From ZC4RG30 sp049841155 (lineage in GTDB: Bacteria > Pseudomonadota > Gammaproteobacteria > Steroidobacterales > Steroidobacteraceae), in contig JASGHI010000004.1 in assembly GCA_049841155.1 (NCBI GenBank), positions 766,124 through 830,123 of the forward strand: 64,000 nucleotides of DNA, read 5' to 3'. The notes beneath the pieces are model-generated. The model saw only the letters and a list, made by a program, of their open reading frames with translations, made no database searches and was not told the DNA's origin. The translations under genes and the position numbers were made by a program. This document shows, piece after piece, positions 30,194-40,019 of the stretch. How positions within the stretch are numbered: the stretch's first letter is position 1; every line of letters begins with the position of its first letter.

Positions 30194-31516
30194 ATGCAGA
30201 TGGCCGTCCAGAATGCCGCTCCGGCGCCCGCCACCCCCTTCGAAGCCGAGGTCGAGCGCCTGCGCGCCACCGGTGCGCTGGGGCGTTCCGCGCAGTTGCA
30301 GCGCCTGTTCGATTTTCTGGTCCAGTGTCACGCCGAAGGGCGGACACCCAAGGAGATCGAGGTGGCCATCGGCGCCTTCGGCCGCGAGCCCGGCTTTGAT
30401 GCCGGCCAGGACGCACTGGTGCGCGTGCATGCGCACAAGCTGCGCCGCCGCCTCGAGGAGCACTATCGCGACGAGGCGGGCAATGTGGCCTGCCGGCTGT
30501 ATCTGCCGCGCGGCGAATATCGTCTGGCCGTTGCCGGTGAAGGCGAGGCGGCGGGTACCGCCCCGGCGGTTTCCGCAAGCGTGCCCCAGGGCGCCCTGCC
30601 GGCAGTAGCTGCGAACGAGGAGCCCCCGCCACGGGATGGCAGTGTGCGCTGGGTCTGGGCGCTGTGTGCCGCGTTGGCGTTGTGCACGGCCTGGCTGCTG
30701 TGGCGCGAGTGGGAGCGGCCACGTGATCCCGAGGTGAGCGCTGCGCGGGCCTCCGGGTTGTGGAAGCCGCTGCTGTCCGACAACGTGCCCATCCAGATCG
30801 TACTCGGCGACTACTACATCTTCGGCGAGCGTGATTCCAGCAACGGCATCATCCAGCGTCTGGTGCGCGATTTCGCCATCAATTCGCGCCAGGATTTGGA
30901 AACCCAGATGATGGCCGATCCGAAGCTCGCCGAGCGCTACGCCGATCTGCACCTAGGCTATCTGCCCACCTCCAGCGCCCAGGCGCTGCGCGAAGTGCTG
31001 CCGGTGCTGACCTCCTCCGGCAAGCGCGTCAGCGTGACGCTGGCCTCGGAGCTGGATCCTTCCACCATCAAGTCCATGCACATCGTCTACATCGGCTATC
31101 TGAGTGCGCTGGGCATGCTGCGCGATGTGGTCTTTGCCGGCTCGCGCTATTCCTTCGGCGGTTCCTACGACGAGATGCTCGACAGCGTGACCGGCAGGCT
31201 CTACACCAGCGAGGGCGGAATGCCGCGCGGCGATGGCCAGCGCTACCGCGACTACGCCTATCTCTCCACCTTCGCGGGCCCCACCGGCATCCAGCACATG
31301 GTGATCGGCGGCGCACGCGATGTGGGGCTGATGCAGGCGGCCGAGAATGCCGCGGATCCTGCACGGCTGGCGGTGCTGGCCGGGGGCGTGAAGGGCGCGC
31401 GCGACTACGAGGCGCTGTACGAGGTCAGCGGCGTCAATGGCGTCAACATCGATTCGCGGCTGCTGATGACCTCGAAGCTGGAGCCGCTGCCTCCGTATCT
31501 GGACGATCCAGACTGA
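30194..31516 (+). CDS. Membrane protein with wHTH-like N-terminal domain, role unknown
   Basis: Protein of 440 residues with a ToxR-like layout. Residues 15-112 contain a module (RLFDFLVQCHAEGR...KEIEVAIGAFGREPGFD...VRVHAHKLRRRLEEHY...LPRGEYRL) that recurs at the N-terminus of many proteobacterial and acidobacterial regulators and TPR proteins and resembles a winged-helix domain. One membrane helix (about 151-170) follows, then a domain of about 260 residues I do not recognise (starting near LLSDNVPIQIVLGDYYIFGE), probably periplasmic. Start may be ATG 30185, 30194 or 30200. It is divergent from typA. A membrane-bound transcription regulator is an inference. Confidence 0.7.
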   Translation: MQMAVQNAAPAPATPFEAEVERLRATGALGRSAQLQRLFDFLVQCHAEGRTPKEIEVAIGAFGREPGFDAGQDALVRVHAHKLRRRLEEHYRDEAGNVACRLYLPRGEYRLAVAGEGEAAGTAPAVSASVPQGALPAVAANEEPPPRDGSVRWVWALCAALALCTAWLLWREWERPRDPEVSAARASGLWKPLLSDNVPIQIVLGDYYIFGERDSSNGIIQRLVRDFAINSRQDLETQMMADPKLAERYADLHLGYLPTSSAQALREVLPVLTSSGKRVSVTLASELDPSTIKSMHIVYIGYLSALGMLRDVVFAGSRYSFGGSYDEMLDSVTGRLYTSEGGMPRGDGQRYRDYAYLSTFAGPTGIQHMVIGGARDVGLMQAAENAADPARLAVLAGGVKGARDYEALYEVSGVNGVNIDSRLLMTSKLEPLPPYLDDPD

Positions 31517-31629
31517 CGCGGATCCCGTGGCCCGTCCGCCGCCGCCCTCGCAGGCGCCACCGGATCTCGCCGCGCCTGCCGGGCGAATTCCTCGAAATCT
31601 TCCGCTACGGCCGCCAGGCCCTGACACTG

Positions 31630-33366
<1,737 letters not shown>

Positions 33367-33378
33367 GGCTGCAAAGGC

Positions 33379-33885
33379 CTATTCGCCGCCGTGGTCGCGG
33401 TTGGCGATGATCCGGCGCAGGAACTGCTTGAGCTGCTGGAATTCGTCGGCGGTGAAGCCGGCCAGGTGCTGGTTGTAGACGCTGGCGAGGTGATGCGGGA
33501 TGCGCGTGGTGAGATCGCGGCCCTGATCGGTGAGTGTCAGCACCACGACGCGGCGGTCCAGCGAGCTGCGGCTGCGCGTGAGCAGGCCCTTGGCTTCGAG
33601 GCGGTCGAGCATGCGCGTCATCGCGCCGGTATCGGTGTTGAGGTCGCGCGCCAGGCTTGCCGCCGTGGGGTTGCCGCCGCGCGAGATGATCATCAGCGGC
33701 GCCCACTGCACGGCCGTCAGGCCATGCGGCCGCATTTCGGTTTCGGCGGCGCGGTTCAATGTCGATACGGTCTGCCGCAGCAGGTAGCCGATGGACTCTT
33801 CGGGATTCCAGCGGTCGCCGCTGTAGAAGCGCTGCATTTCCTGGGGGGGCTTTTCTTCGCTCATAAAGAGAGACAGTATTTGCAT
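33379..33885 (-). CDS. MarR family transcriptional regulator
   Basis: Winged-helix repressor of 168 residues, typical MarR layout. Dimerisation helices surround a wHTH at about 75-120 (PTAASLARDLNTDTGAMTRMLDRLEAKGLLTRSRS), with the wing SLDRRVVVLTLTDQG. MarR proteins bind palindromic operators and release them on binding phenolic ligands or on oxidation. The start is uncertain: ATG 33885, or ATG 33864 (MSEEKPPQ), the second more natural for the family. It faces away from the small Cys-motif protein (52-bp gap), which may share its operator. Confidence 0.92.
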   Translation of the reverse strand: MQILSLFMSEEKPPQEMQRFYSGDRWNPEESIGYLLRQTVSTLNRAAETEMRPHGLTAVQWAPLMIISRGGNPTAASLARDLNTDTGAMTRMLDRLEAKGLLTRSRSSLDRRVVVLTLTDQGRDLTTRIPHHLASVYNQHLAGFTADEFQQLKQFLRRIIANRDHGGE

Positions 33886-33937
33886 AGGCAGTTATAGTCA
33901 ATCCCGTTTTTGCGCCGATGCGTATACTTGAGCACCC

Positions 33938-34237
33938 ATGAGCGTTACCCCCGAAAGCTTCGAGTCGGCCTTCGCCAAGGCCGTTGACCTGGGCAACCGG
34001 CTTGCCGACAAGGACAAGGATGCCGATCTTTGGGACATCGCGGACGGCCTGCTGGCCGGAGCGGTGCAATACTGGCTCTATACCCGCCAGCCCTGCGGCG
34101 ACCCCCGCTGCCAGGACTGCATGCCCATTAGCACGGCCGAGGCCCGGGTGGAGGAGCTCAAGCGCCTGGTGAAGGAACTGGCCGCGGACAGCGAGTACTA
34201 CCACACTCCCACTGATTCGAACGCCGGCCGCGCCTGA
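33938..34237 (+). CDS. Small hypothetical protein with Cys motif, upstream of FNR
   Basis: Protein of 99 residues, no family recognised. It is mostly helical and acidic with a central cysteine cluster CGDPRCQDC (Cys53, Cys58, Cys61), which could bind a metal or form a redox-active disulfide. No signal peptide. A TATACT -10-like box lies at 33923-33928, just before the ATG, but no matching -35 is seen. Its stop overlaps the start of the ferredoxin-NADP reductase gene by one base (TGATG), so the two are co-translated and probably work together in electron transfer; this is inference. Confidence 0.7.
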   Translation: MSVTPESFESAFAKAVDLGNRLADKDKDADLWDIADGLLAGAVQYWLYTRQPCGDPRCQDCMPISTAEARVEELKRLVKELAADSEYYHTPTDSNAGRA

Positions 34238-35274
34238 TGACCAAGACAGATGTGCTCATCGTGGGCGCAGGTCCCTGCGGCCTGTTCCAGGTGTTCGAGC
34301 TGGGGCTGCTGGGCCTCAAGGCGCAGATCCTCGATTCGCTGCCCAAGCCGGGCGGACAGTGCACGGAGCTTTATCCCGAGAAGCCGATCTACGACATCCC
34401 GGCGCTGCCGGTGTGCGGTGCGCAGGAGCTGGTGGACCGGCTGCTGGAGCAGGTCAAGCCCTTCGGTGCCGAGATGCATTTCGGCCAGGAGGTCACCGAA
34501 GTGGTGAGGCGCGATGACGGGCGCTTCGACGTGAAGACGGCCGGAGGACTCGCCTTCGATGCCGGCGCGATCGTGATCGCGGGCGGCGTGGGCTCGTTCC
34601 AGCCGCGGCGCCTGGGGGTCGAGGGCGCGGAGGCTTTCGAGAACCGGCAGATTTTCTACCGCGTGCAGCGCGCCGCGGATTTCCATGGCCACAAGCTCGT
34701 GATCTTCGGCGGCGGCGATTCGGCGCTGGACTGGACGCTGGACTTCGCCGACAAGGCGGAGTCGCTGACGCTGGTGCACCGGCGCGCGGAATTCCGCGCC
34801 GCGCCGGCCTCGGTGGCGAAGATGCAGGAGCTGGTCGCGGCGGGGAAGATGCGCTTCATCGAGGGTACGGCGCAGTCGCTGGTCACGGCCGAGGGGCAGA
34901 TCGCGGGCGTGGTGGTGAAGGGCCAGGACGGCGCGCTGCATGAGCTTGCGGCCGACCGGCTGCTGGCGTTCTTCGGCCTCGCGCCCAAGCTCGGGCCCAT
35001 TGCCGAGTGGGGGCTGGCGCTGGAAAAGCGCGCTCTGGTGGTGGATACCGAGAAGTTCCAGACCAGCGTGCCGGGGATCTTCGCCGTCGGCGACATCAAC
35101 ACCTATCCGGGCAAGAAGAAGCTGATCCTGTCGGGCTTCCACGAGGCCGCGCTCGCGGCCTTCGGCATCCAGGCCTACCTGTATCCCGGCAAGCGCCAGT
35201 TCCTGCAGTACACGACCACGAGCCCGGTGATGCACCAGCGCCTGGGCGTGGTGGATGCGCCGCCACCTTCCTGA
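34237..35274 (+). CDS. Ferredoxin--NADP reductase, thioredoxin-reductase type
   Basis: FAD/NADPH flavoprotein of 345 residues of the TrxR-like FNR group (YumC type). FAD motif VGAGPCGLFQVFELGLLG (8-25), then GGQCTELYPEKPIYDIPA typical of this group, NADPH motif FGGGDSALDWTL, and C-terminal FAVGDINTYPGKKKLILSGFHEAAL. The CxxC redox pair of thioredoxin reductase is absent, which separates the two. It passes electrons between NADPH and ferredoxin or flavodoxin in the cytoplasm. It is coupled to the small Cys-motif protein and followed by tesB after 16 bp. Confidence 0.93.
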   Translation: MTKTDVLIVGAGPCGLFQVFELGLLGLKAQILDSLPKPGGQCTELYPEKPIYDIPALPVCGAQELVDRLLEQVKPFGAEMHFGQEVTEVVRRDDGRFDVKTAGGLAFDAGAIVIAGGVGSFQPRRLGVEGAEAFENRQIFYRVQRAADFHGHKLVIFGGGDSALDWTLDFADKAESLTLVHRRAEFRAAPASVAKMQELVAAGKMRFIEGTAQSLVTAEGQIAGVVVKGQDGALHELAADRLLAFFGLAPKLGPIAEWGLALEKRALVVDTEKFQTSVPGIFAVGDINTYPGKKKLILSGFHEAALAAFGIQAYLYPGKRQFLQYTTTSPVMHQRLGVVDAPPPS

Positions 35275-35290
35275 CCCAAGGTCCGCACCC

Positions 35291-36148
35291 ATGTCCAAGG
35301 CGCTGACGGAACTGCTGCAGCTGCTGGATCTAGAGCGGCTCGAAAACAATCTGTTCCGCGGCGCCAGCCGCGACATCGGCAGTCCGCAGGTGTTCGGCGG
35401 CCAGGTGCTGGGGCAGGCGCTGCATGCGGCCTACTGCACCGTCGAGGGCCGGCAGGTCAACTCGCTGCATGCCTACTTCCTGCGGCGCGGGGACTTCAAC
35501 GCGCCCATCATCTATGAAGTGGACCGCAGCCGTGACGGCCACAGTTTTTCCAGCCGCCGCGTGGTCGCGGTCCAGCATGGCGAGCAGATCTTCCACATGG
35601 CGGCCTCGTTCCAGGAGCCGGAAGCGGGCCCGGACCACCAGATCGCGATGCCCCACGTCGCCCCGCCCGAGCAGCTGCCGGATCTGCGCGAGATCATCGA
35701 GGCGCAGAGCCCCCTGCCGCCGGCCGCGCAGCGTTTCCGCGGCCGGTATTCACCGTTCGAATTCCGCGTCGTGGATTCGCAGGATCCGCGCGCCCCGCGG
35801 CAGGACGTGTGGTTCCGCGCCGTAGGCGACCTGGGCGACGACCCGCGTGAGCACCACTGCCTGCTGGCCTATGTCTCGGACTACCACCTGGTCGGCACGA
35901 TGATGCGGCCGCATGGCTATACCTTTGCGAGCCCGGGAGTGGTGGTCGCGAGCATCGACCATGCAATGTGGTTCCACCGGCCGGTGCGCGTGGACCAGTG
36001 GCTGCTGTATTCCATTGAAAGCCCCAGCGCCGCCGGCGCCCGCGGCTTCGCGCGCGCCAGCCTGTTCTCGCGCGCGGGAGTGCTGGTGGCAAGCACGGCT
36101 CAGGAAGGGCTGATCCGTGTGGGCGCCGGATCCGTGCCCGGCCGGTGA
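35291..36148 (+). CDS. tesB: Acyl-CoA thioesterase II
   Basis: Double hot-dog thioesterase of 285 residues that hydrolyses medium- and long-chain acyl-CoA. Family features: FGGQVLGQALHAA near residue 38, SLHAYFLRRGD, and the second-domain motif SIDHAMWFHRPVRVDQWLLY with the catalytic Asp. Start MSKALTELLQLLDLERLENN is the normal TesB N-terminus; an in-frame ATG 36 bp upstream would run into the FNR gene. It ends nine bases before the convergent FAD oxidase gene, with its stop codon in the loop of a hairpin. Confidence 0.95.
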   Translation: MSKALTELLQLLDLERLENNLFRGASRDIGSPQVFGGQVLGQALHAAYCTVEGRQVNSLHAYFLRRGDFNAPIIYEVDRSRDGHSFSSRRVVAVQHGEQIFHMAASFQEPEAGPDHQIAMPHVAPPEQLPDLREIIEAQSPLPPAAQRFRGRYSPFEFRVVDSQDPRAPRQDVWFRAVGDLGDDPREHHCLLAYVSDYHLVGTMMRPHGYTFASPGVVVASIDHAMWFHRPVRVDQWLLYSIESPSAAGARGFARASLFSRAGVLVASTAQEGLIRVGAGSVPGR

Positions 36149-36156
36149 GCGGCCGG
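36138..36156. terminator. Hairpin between convergent tesB and FAD-oxidase ends
   Basis: Perfect 7-bp stem CCGGCCG / CGGCCGG around a GTGAG loop that contains the tesB stop codon. Its place between two convergent genes suggests a bidirectional terminator, but no T-run follows on either strand. Confidence 0.35.
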
Positions 36157-36157
36157 C

Positions 36158-37577
36158 TTACGGCGCAGCGAGCACCTTTCCCGGATTGAGGATGCCGCGG
36201 GGGTCGAGGGCATGCTTGATCGCCTGCATGGCGGCCAGTTCTGCGGGTGGCGCATAACGCGCCAGTTCCCCGACCTTCAGCTGGCCGATGCCATGCTCGG
36301 CGCTGAAGCTGCCATGCATTGCGGCCACCAGATCGTGGAGGGCGCGCTTCAGCGCGGCCTCGCGTGCGAGGAAGGCGGCGCGGTCGGCGCCGGGGCGCTG
36401 GCTGAGGTTGAAGTGCAGGTTGCCGTCGCCGGCATGACCATAGGCCACGAGAAAACCTTCGGGCGCCAGCGTCGCGGCCAGCGCCGCGCCGCGCTCGATG
36501 AATTCGGGCAGCAGGGAAACGCTCACCGATATGTCGTGCTTGAGGCTGGCGCCGGCGCGCCGCTGGGCGGCGGGTACGTTCTCGCGCAGTGCCCAGAACT
36601 GACCGCGCTGCGCCTCGCTGCTGGCCAGCACCGCATCCAGAGCCACACCTTCCTCGATGGCGCGCGCCAATGCATCCTCGAAGCAGGCCGTCGAGCGGTT
36701 CTTCGCCGGAGCTGGTGAGTTCGGCGAGCAGGTACCAGGGGGAGGGCGTCGCACCCGGGTCACGTGCGCCTGGTATGTGCTGCAGCACCAGGTCGAGCGC
36801 CACCTGGGGAATGAGCTCGCAGCCGGAGAGGCGGTCGCCGCTGGCTTCGCGCAGCCGTCCCAGCAGGGCGATCGCCGCACGCGGATGAGGCACGCTGATC
36901 CAGGCCGTGGCGGCGGTGCGGATGCGCGGAAACAGCTTCAGGCAGGCCGCGGTGATCACGCCCAGCGTGCCCTCGCTGCCGATCAGCAGGTGCCGCAGGT
37001 CGTAGCCGGTGTTGTCCTTGCGCAGCGGCGCGAGGCTCGAGACCACGCTGCCGTCGGCAAGCACGTACTCGAGGCCCAGCGCGAGGTCGCGCATCATGCC
37101 GTAGCGCAGCACGGCGGTGCCGCCGGCGTTGGTCGCAAGATTGCCGCCGATCTGGCAGGTGCCTTCGGAGCCCAGGCTCAGCGGGAAGAGACGTTCCGCC
37201 TCTTGGGCAGCCGCCTGCACCGCGGCCAGCGTGCACCCGGCCTCGGCCACCAGCGAGAAGTTCGCGGCGTCCACGCTGCGGATGCGGTTCATGCGCCGCA
37301 GCGACAGTACGATCTGGCTGCCGGAGGCATCGGGTGTCGCGCCGCCGCAGTAGCTGGTGTTGCCCCCCTGGGGAACCACGCCCATACGGTGGTGGTTGCA
37401 CCAGGCCAGCAGGCGCGAGACGGCGGCAGCGTCTGCGGGTTGCACCAATGCCGGCGCGGCGCCCTGATAGAGCTCGCGGTGATCGACCAGGGCCGGGGCG
37501 ATGTCCGCGGGGTCCGTCAGCAGGGCGTCATTGCCGAGCAGTTCGCGCAGTCCGTGAAGCAGCTGTGCTGCGTCCAT
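36158..37577 (-). pseudogene. FAD-linked oxidase (GlcD/D-lactate dehydrogenase type), frameshifted
   Basis: The first about 300 residues (start 37577) encode the FAD_binding_4 domain of the GlcD/DLD family (PQGGNTSYCGGATPD, GSEGTCQIGGNLATNAGG, LIGSEGTLGVITA). The C-terminal FAD-oxidase domain continues in another frame to the stop at 36158 (HAGDGNLHFNL, SAEHGIGQLKVGEL, LDPRGILNPGKVL). Dropping one base near 36,679 restores a continuous protein of about 470 residues. All motifs of both halves are intact, so a sequencing error is more likely than decay. Such enzymes oxidise D-2-hydroxy acids such as D-lactate, 2-hydroxyglutarate or glycolate. Confidence 0.85.
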
Positions 37578-37611
37578 CAGCGGCGGTGCGTGCGGGAAAC
37601 GCGGCGGGGCA

Positions 37612-38904
37612 TCAGGCCGCGGCGATGGCGGCGCGGCGGCAATCCGGCTTGGTCAGCAGCATCTGCACATCGCCGAGCTGCCGCTCCGCGAAGCCGCCCT
37701 CGCAGTAGCACAGGTAGAACTCCCACAGCCGGTTGAAGCTCTCCGGATAGCCCAGCCTGCGCACCTCGGCGAGGTTCGCGAAGAAGCGCTCGCGCCACAG
37801 GCGCAGTGTGGGGGCATAGTGCGGACCGATGTCCTCGAGGTTGAACAGCTTCATGTCGGTGACCCGCGCCACGGCATCGGTGATGGCGTTGACCGAGGGA
37901 ATGAAGCTGCCCGGGAAAACGAAGCGCTGGATGTAGTCGACGGATTTCAGCGCCTGCGCGTAGTACTGGTCCTGCAGCGTGATGGCCTGCAGCAGCATGG
38001 CGCCGGTGGGCTTGAGCAGGTCGGAGCACTTGCGGAAATAGGTATCGAGGTATTTTGCGCCCACTGCCTCGATCATCTCGATGGAAACCAGCTTGTCGAA
38101 CCGGCCCTTGAGGTCGCGGTAGTCCTCGAACAGCAGTGTGATGCGGCCGGAGAGGCCGCGCGCAGCGATCTTCTCCTGCGCGAAGTCGTGCTGCTCGCGC
38201 GAGATCGTGGTGGTGGTCACATGGCAGCCGTAGCGTTCGGCGGCGTGGATGGCAAGTCCGCCCCAGCCGGTGCCGATTTCCACCAGGTGGTCGGCCGGCG
38301 TGAGGTCGAGCTTGCGGCACACGGCGTCGAACTTCGCGATCGAGGCCTCCTGCAGGGTGGCGTCTTCGCGCAGGAAGATGCCGCAGGAATAGGCCATGGT
38401 GTCGTCCAGCATGAGCCGGTACAGGGCATTGCCGAGGTCGTAATGGGCGGCGATGTTGCGCGCGCTGCCGTGCCGGCTGTTGCGGTTGGCCCAGTGCAGG
38501 AAGCGCCGCGCCATGGTCCGCAGCCGGGCGGCCAAGCTGCTTTCCATCTCCTCCAGCACGTGCCGGTTCACCACCATGATGCGCACCAGCGCGGTGAGGT
38601 CGTCGCAGCGCCAGTGCCCGTTGATGTAGGACTCGCCGGCCCCCACGGCGCCGCCGTAGGCGGCCAGCGCCCAGAACCCGGGGTCATCGACGGTGATGGT
38701 CGCCGCGAGCGGGCAGCGGCTGGTACGGGCGCCGAAGTGCAGCGGCTCGGCGCCGGCCTCGATGATGCGGACCTCTCCATCCCGCAACTGCGCCAGGCGC
38801 GCCGTGAGCAGGCGGCGGGCGAGCCGCGCCGAGCCGGCTTCGCGGCGGACGCTGTTCTCGCCGGAAACCTCCGGGATGATCGTCGGCTTGGATGTCGAGT
38901 TCAT
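37612..38904 (-). CDS. cfa: Cyclopropane-fatty-acyl-phospholipid synthase family protein
   Basis: SAM-dependent enzyme of 430 residues that adds a methylene bridge to double bonds of membrane phospholipid acyl chains. An N-terminal lipid-binding domain (about 25-130) precedes the methyltransferase domain with HYDLGN, VEIGTGWGGLAIHAAERYG (SAM site), SREQHDFA, VSIEMIEAVG and FVFPGSFIPS, all Cfa hallmarks. Start MNSTSKPTIIPEVSGENS at 38904. It lies 41 bp downstream of the desaturase on the same strand, so the enzyme that makes double bonds and the one that modifies them are probably co-transcribed. Confidence 0.93.
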   Translation of the reverse strand: MNSTSKPTIIPEVSGENSVRREAGSARLARRLLTARLAQLRDGEVRIIEAGAEPLHFGARTSRCPLAATITVDDPGFWALAAYGGAVGAGESYINGHWRCDDLTALVRIMVVNRHVLEEMESSLAARLRTMARRFLHWANRNSRHGSARNIAAHYDLGNALYRLMLDDTMAYSCGIFLREDATLQEASIAKFDAVCRKLDLTPADHLVEIGTGWGGLAIHAAERYGCHVTTTTISREQHDFAQEKIAARGLSGRITLLFEDYRDLKGRFDKLVSIEMIEAVGAKYLDTYFRKCSDLLKPTGAMLLQAITLQDQYYAQALKSVDYIQRFVFPGSFIPSVNAITDAVARVTDMKLFNLEDIGPHYAPTLRLWRERFFANLAEVRRLGYPESFNRLWEFYLCYCEGGFAERQLGDVQMLLTKPDCRRAAIAAA

Positions 38905-38945
38905 GAGCAGCCGTGAAAGCGGCTGGACCCCCCGGTCGCGGCCCT

Positions 38946-39893
38946 TCAGCGCGGGCGGCGGACCGGATGGATCCTGCGCGGGGTGAGGTCGCGCGCCTCG
39001 ACGGGCACGGGCTTCAGGTCCCAGATGATGCCCAGCCACGACAGCGTCTTGAGGATGTAGTAGCTGATGTCGATTTCCCACCAGTAGAAGCCCTGGCGCA
39101 CCGAGTTCGGGTAATGGTGGTGGTTGTTGTGCCAGCCCTCGCCCAGCGTGAGGATGGCCAGGAACCAGTTGTTGCGGCTGGTGTCGCCGGTGCGGTAGCG
39201 CTGCCTGCCGAACACATGCGACAGCGAGTTGATGGTGTAGGTGGCGTGGTAGCAGACCACGGTGCTGATGAAGAAGCCCCACACCAGCATCTGCCAGCCG
39301 TTGGTGCCCAGTTCCGGCGCCACGCGCTGCAGCAGCACGCCCAGCAGGAACATGCCCACGCCCAGCAGCGTCGGCACGATCATGTCGAAGCGGTCGAGCC
39401 AGCGCAGTTCGCGGAACTGCATCAGGTCACGCACGTATTTGAGGTCGGGCGCGAAGCCCTTGCGGGTGAGGAACCAGCCCATGTGCGCGCGCCAGAAGCC
39501 CACCTGCTTGGGCGAGTGAATGTCGCCTTCCTGGTCGGAGTGCGCGTGATGGTGGCGGTGGTGCGCCGCCCACCAGATCGGGCCGCGCTGCACCGCCGAG
39601 GCGCCCAGCAGGCCGAAGATGAACTGGCCCACGCGCGAGGTCTTGAAGGAGCGGTGCGAGAAGTAACGGTGATACAGGCCGGTGATGGCGAACATGCGCA
39701 CCACGTAGGCGATCAGTGCAACGATCACGGCCACCCAGCTGACGCCCACCCAGATGACGCCGAGGCAGGCCAGGTGCAGCGCGATGTAGGGGAGGATGCG
39801 CGACCATTCGATGGAATCGAGTGCCTGCGCGTCCGCCACGGCGGTGCTTTCGGTGGCGCGTCGCTCGTTGTCCAGCCATCGTGGCAGTCGCAT
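38946..39893 (-). CDS. Acyl-lipid/acyl-CoA desaturase (delta-9 type)
   Basis: Integral membrane di-iron desaturase of 315 residues that inserts a cis double bond in acyl chains. The three histidine boxes are clear: HRYFSH (75-80), HRHHHAHSD (112-120) and HNNHHHYP (255-262), separated by two pairs of hydrophobic helices. Start chosen at MRLPRWLDNERRA because AGAGAGG sits seven bases upstream; an in-frame ATG 30 bp earlier has no such site. Together with Cfa it forms a membrane-fluidity unit. An inverted repeat lies in its promoter region. Confidence 0.94.
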   Translation of the reverse strand: MRLPRWLDNERRATESTAVADAQALDSIEWSRILPYIALHLACLGVIWVGVSWVAVIVALIAYVVRMFAITGLYHRYFSHRSFKTSRVGQFIFGLLGASAVQRGPIWWAAHHRHHHAHSDQEGDIHSPKQVGFWRAHMGWFLTRKGFAPDLKYVRDLMQFRELRWLDRFDMIVPTLLGVGMFLLGVLLQRVAPELGTNGWQMLVWGFFISTVVCYHATYTINSLSHVFGRQRYRTGDTSRNNWFLAILTLGEGWHNNHHHYPNSVRQGFYWWEIDISYYILKTLSWLGIIWDLKPVPVEARDLTPRRIHPVRRPR

Positions 39894-39925
39894 CCCATTA
39901 CCTCTCTGAATATTGTTAAGCACTC

Positions 39926-39945
39926 AACCCGCAACTATACGGGTT
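39926..39945 (-). promoter_or_regulatory. Inverted repeat upstream of the desaturase gene
   Basis: AACCCG and CGGGTT, 6-bp arms with an 8-bp AT-rich spacer, lie 33 bp before the desaturase start, close to where a promoter should be. It could be an operator controlling desaturase and cfa. No regulator gene is adjacent, so this is a positional guess. Confidence 0.35.
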
Positions 39946-39995
39946 TTCAAGTCCGGCCGCAGTGAAAAAACTCTACAAATCCGCGGCTTGTCCCC

Positions 39996-40019
39996 AAAAA
40001 CAGCCCCTTACGGGGTCTG
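39996..40019 (-). terminator. Intrinsic terminator overlapping the end of htpX
   Basis: Read on the minus strand, CAGACCCC-GTAA-GGGGCTG (one bulged A) is followed by five Ts. The htpX stop codon TAA lies in the loop, so the terminator is built from the last codons of the gene. It separates htpX from the desaturase transcription unit. Confidence 0.8.
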
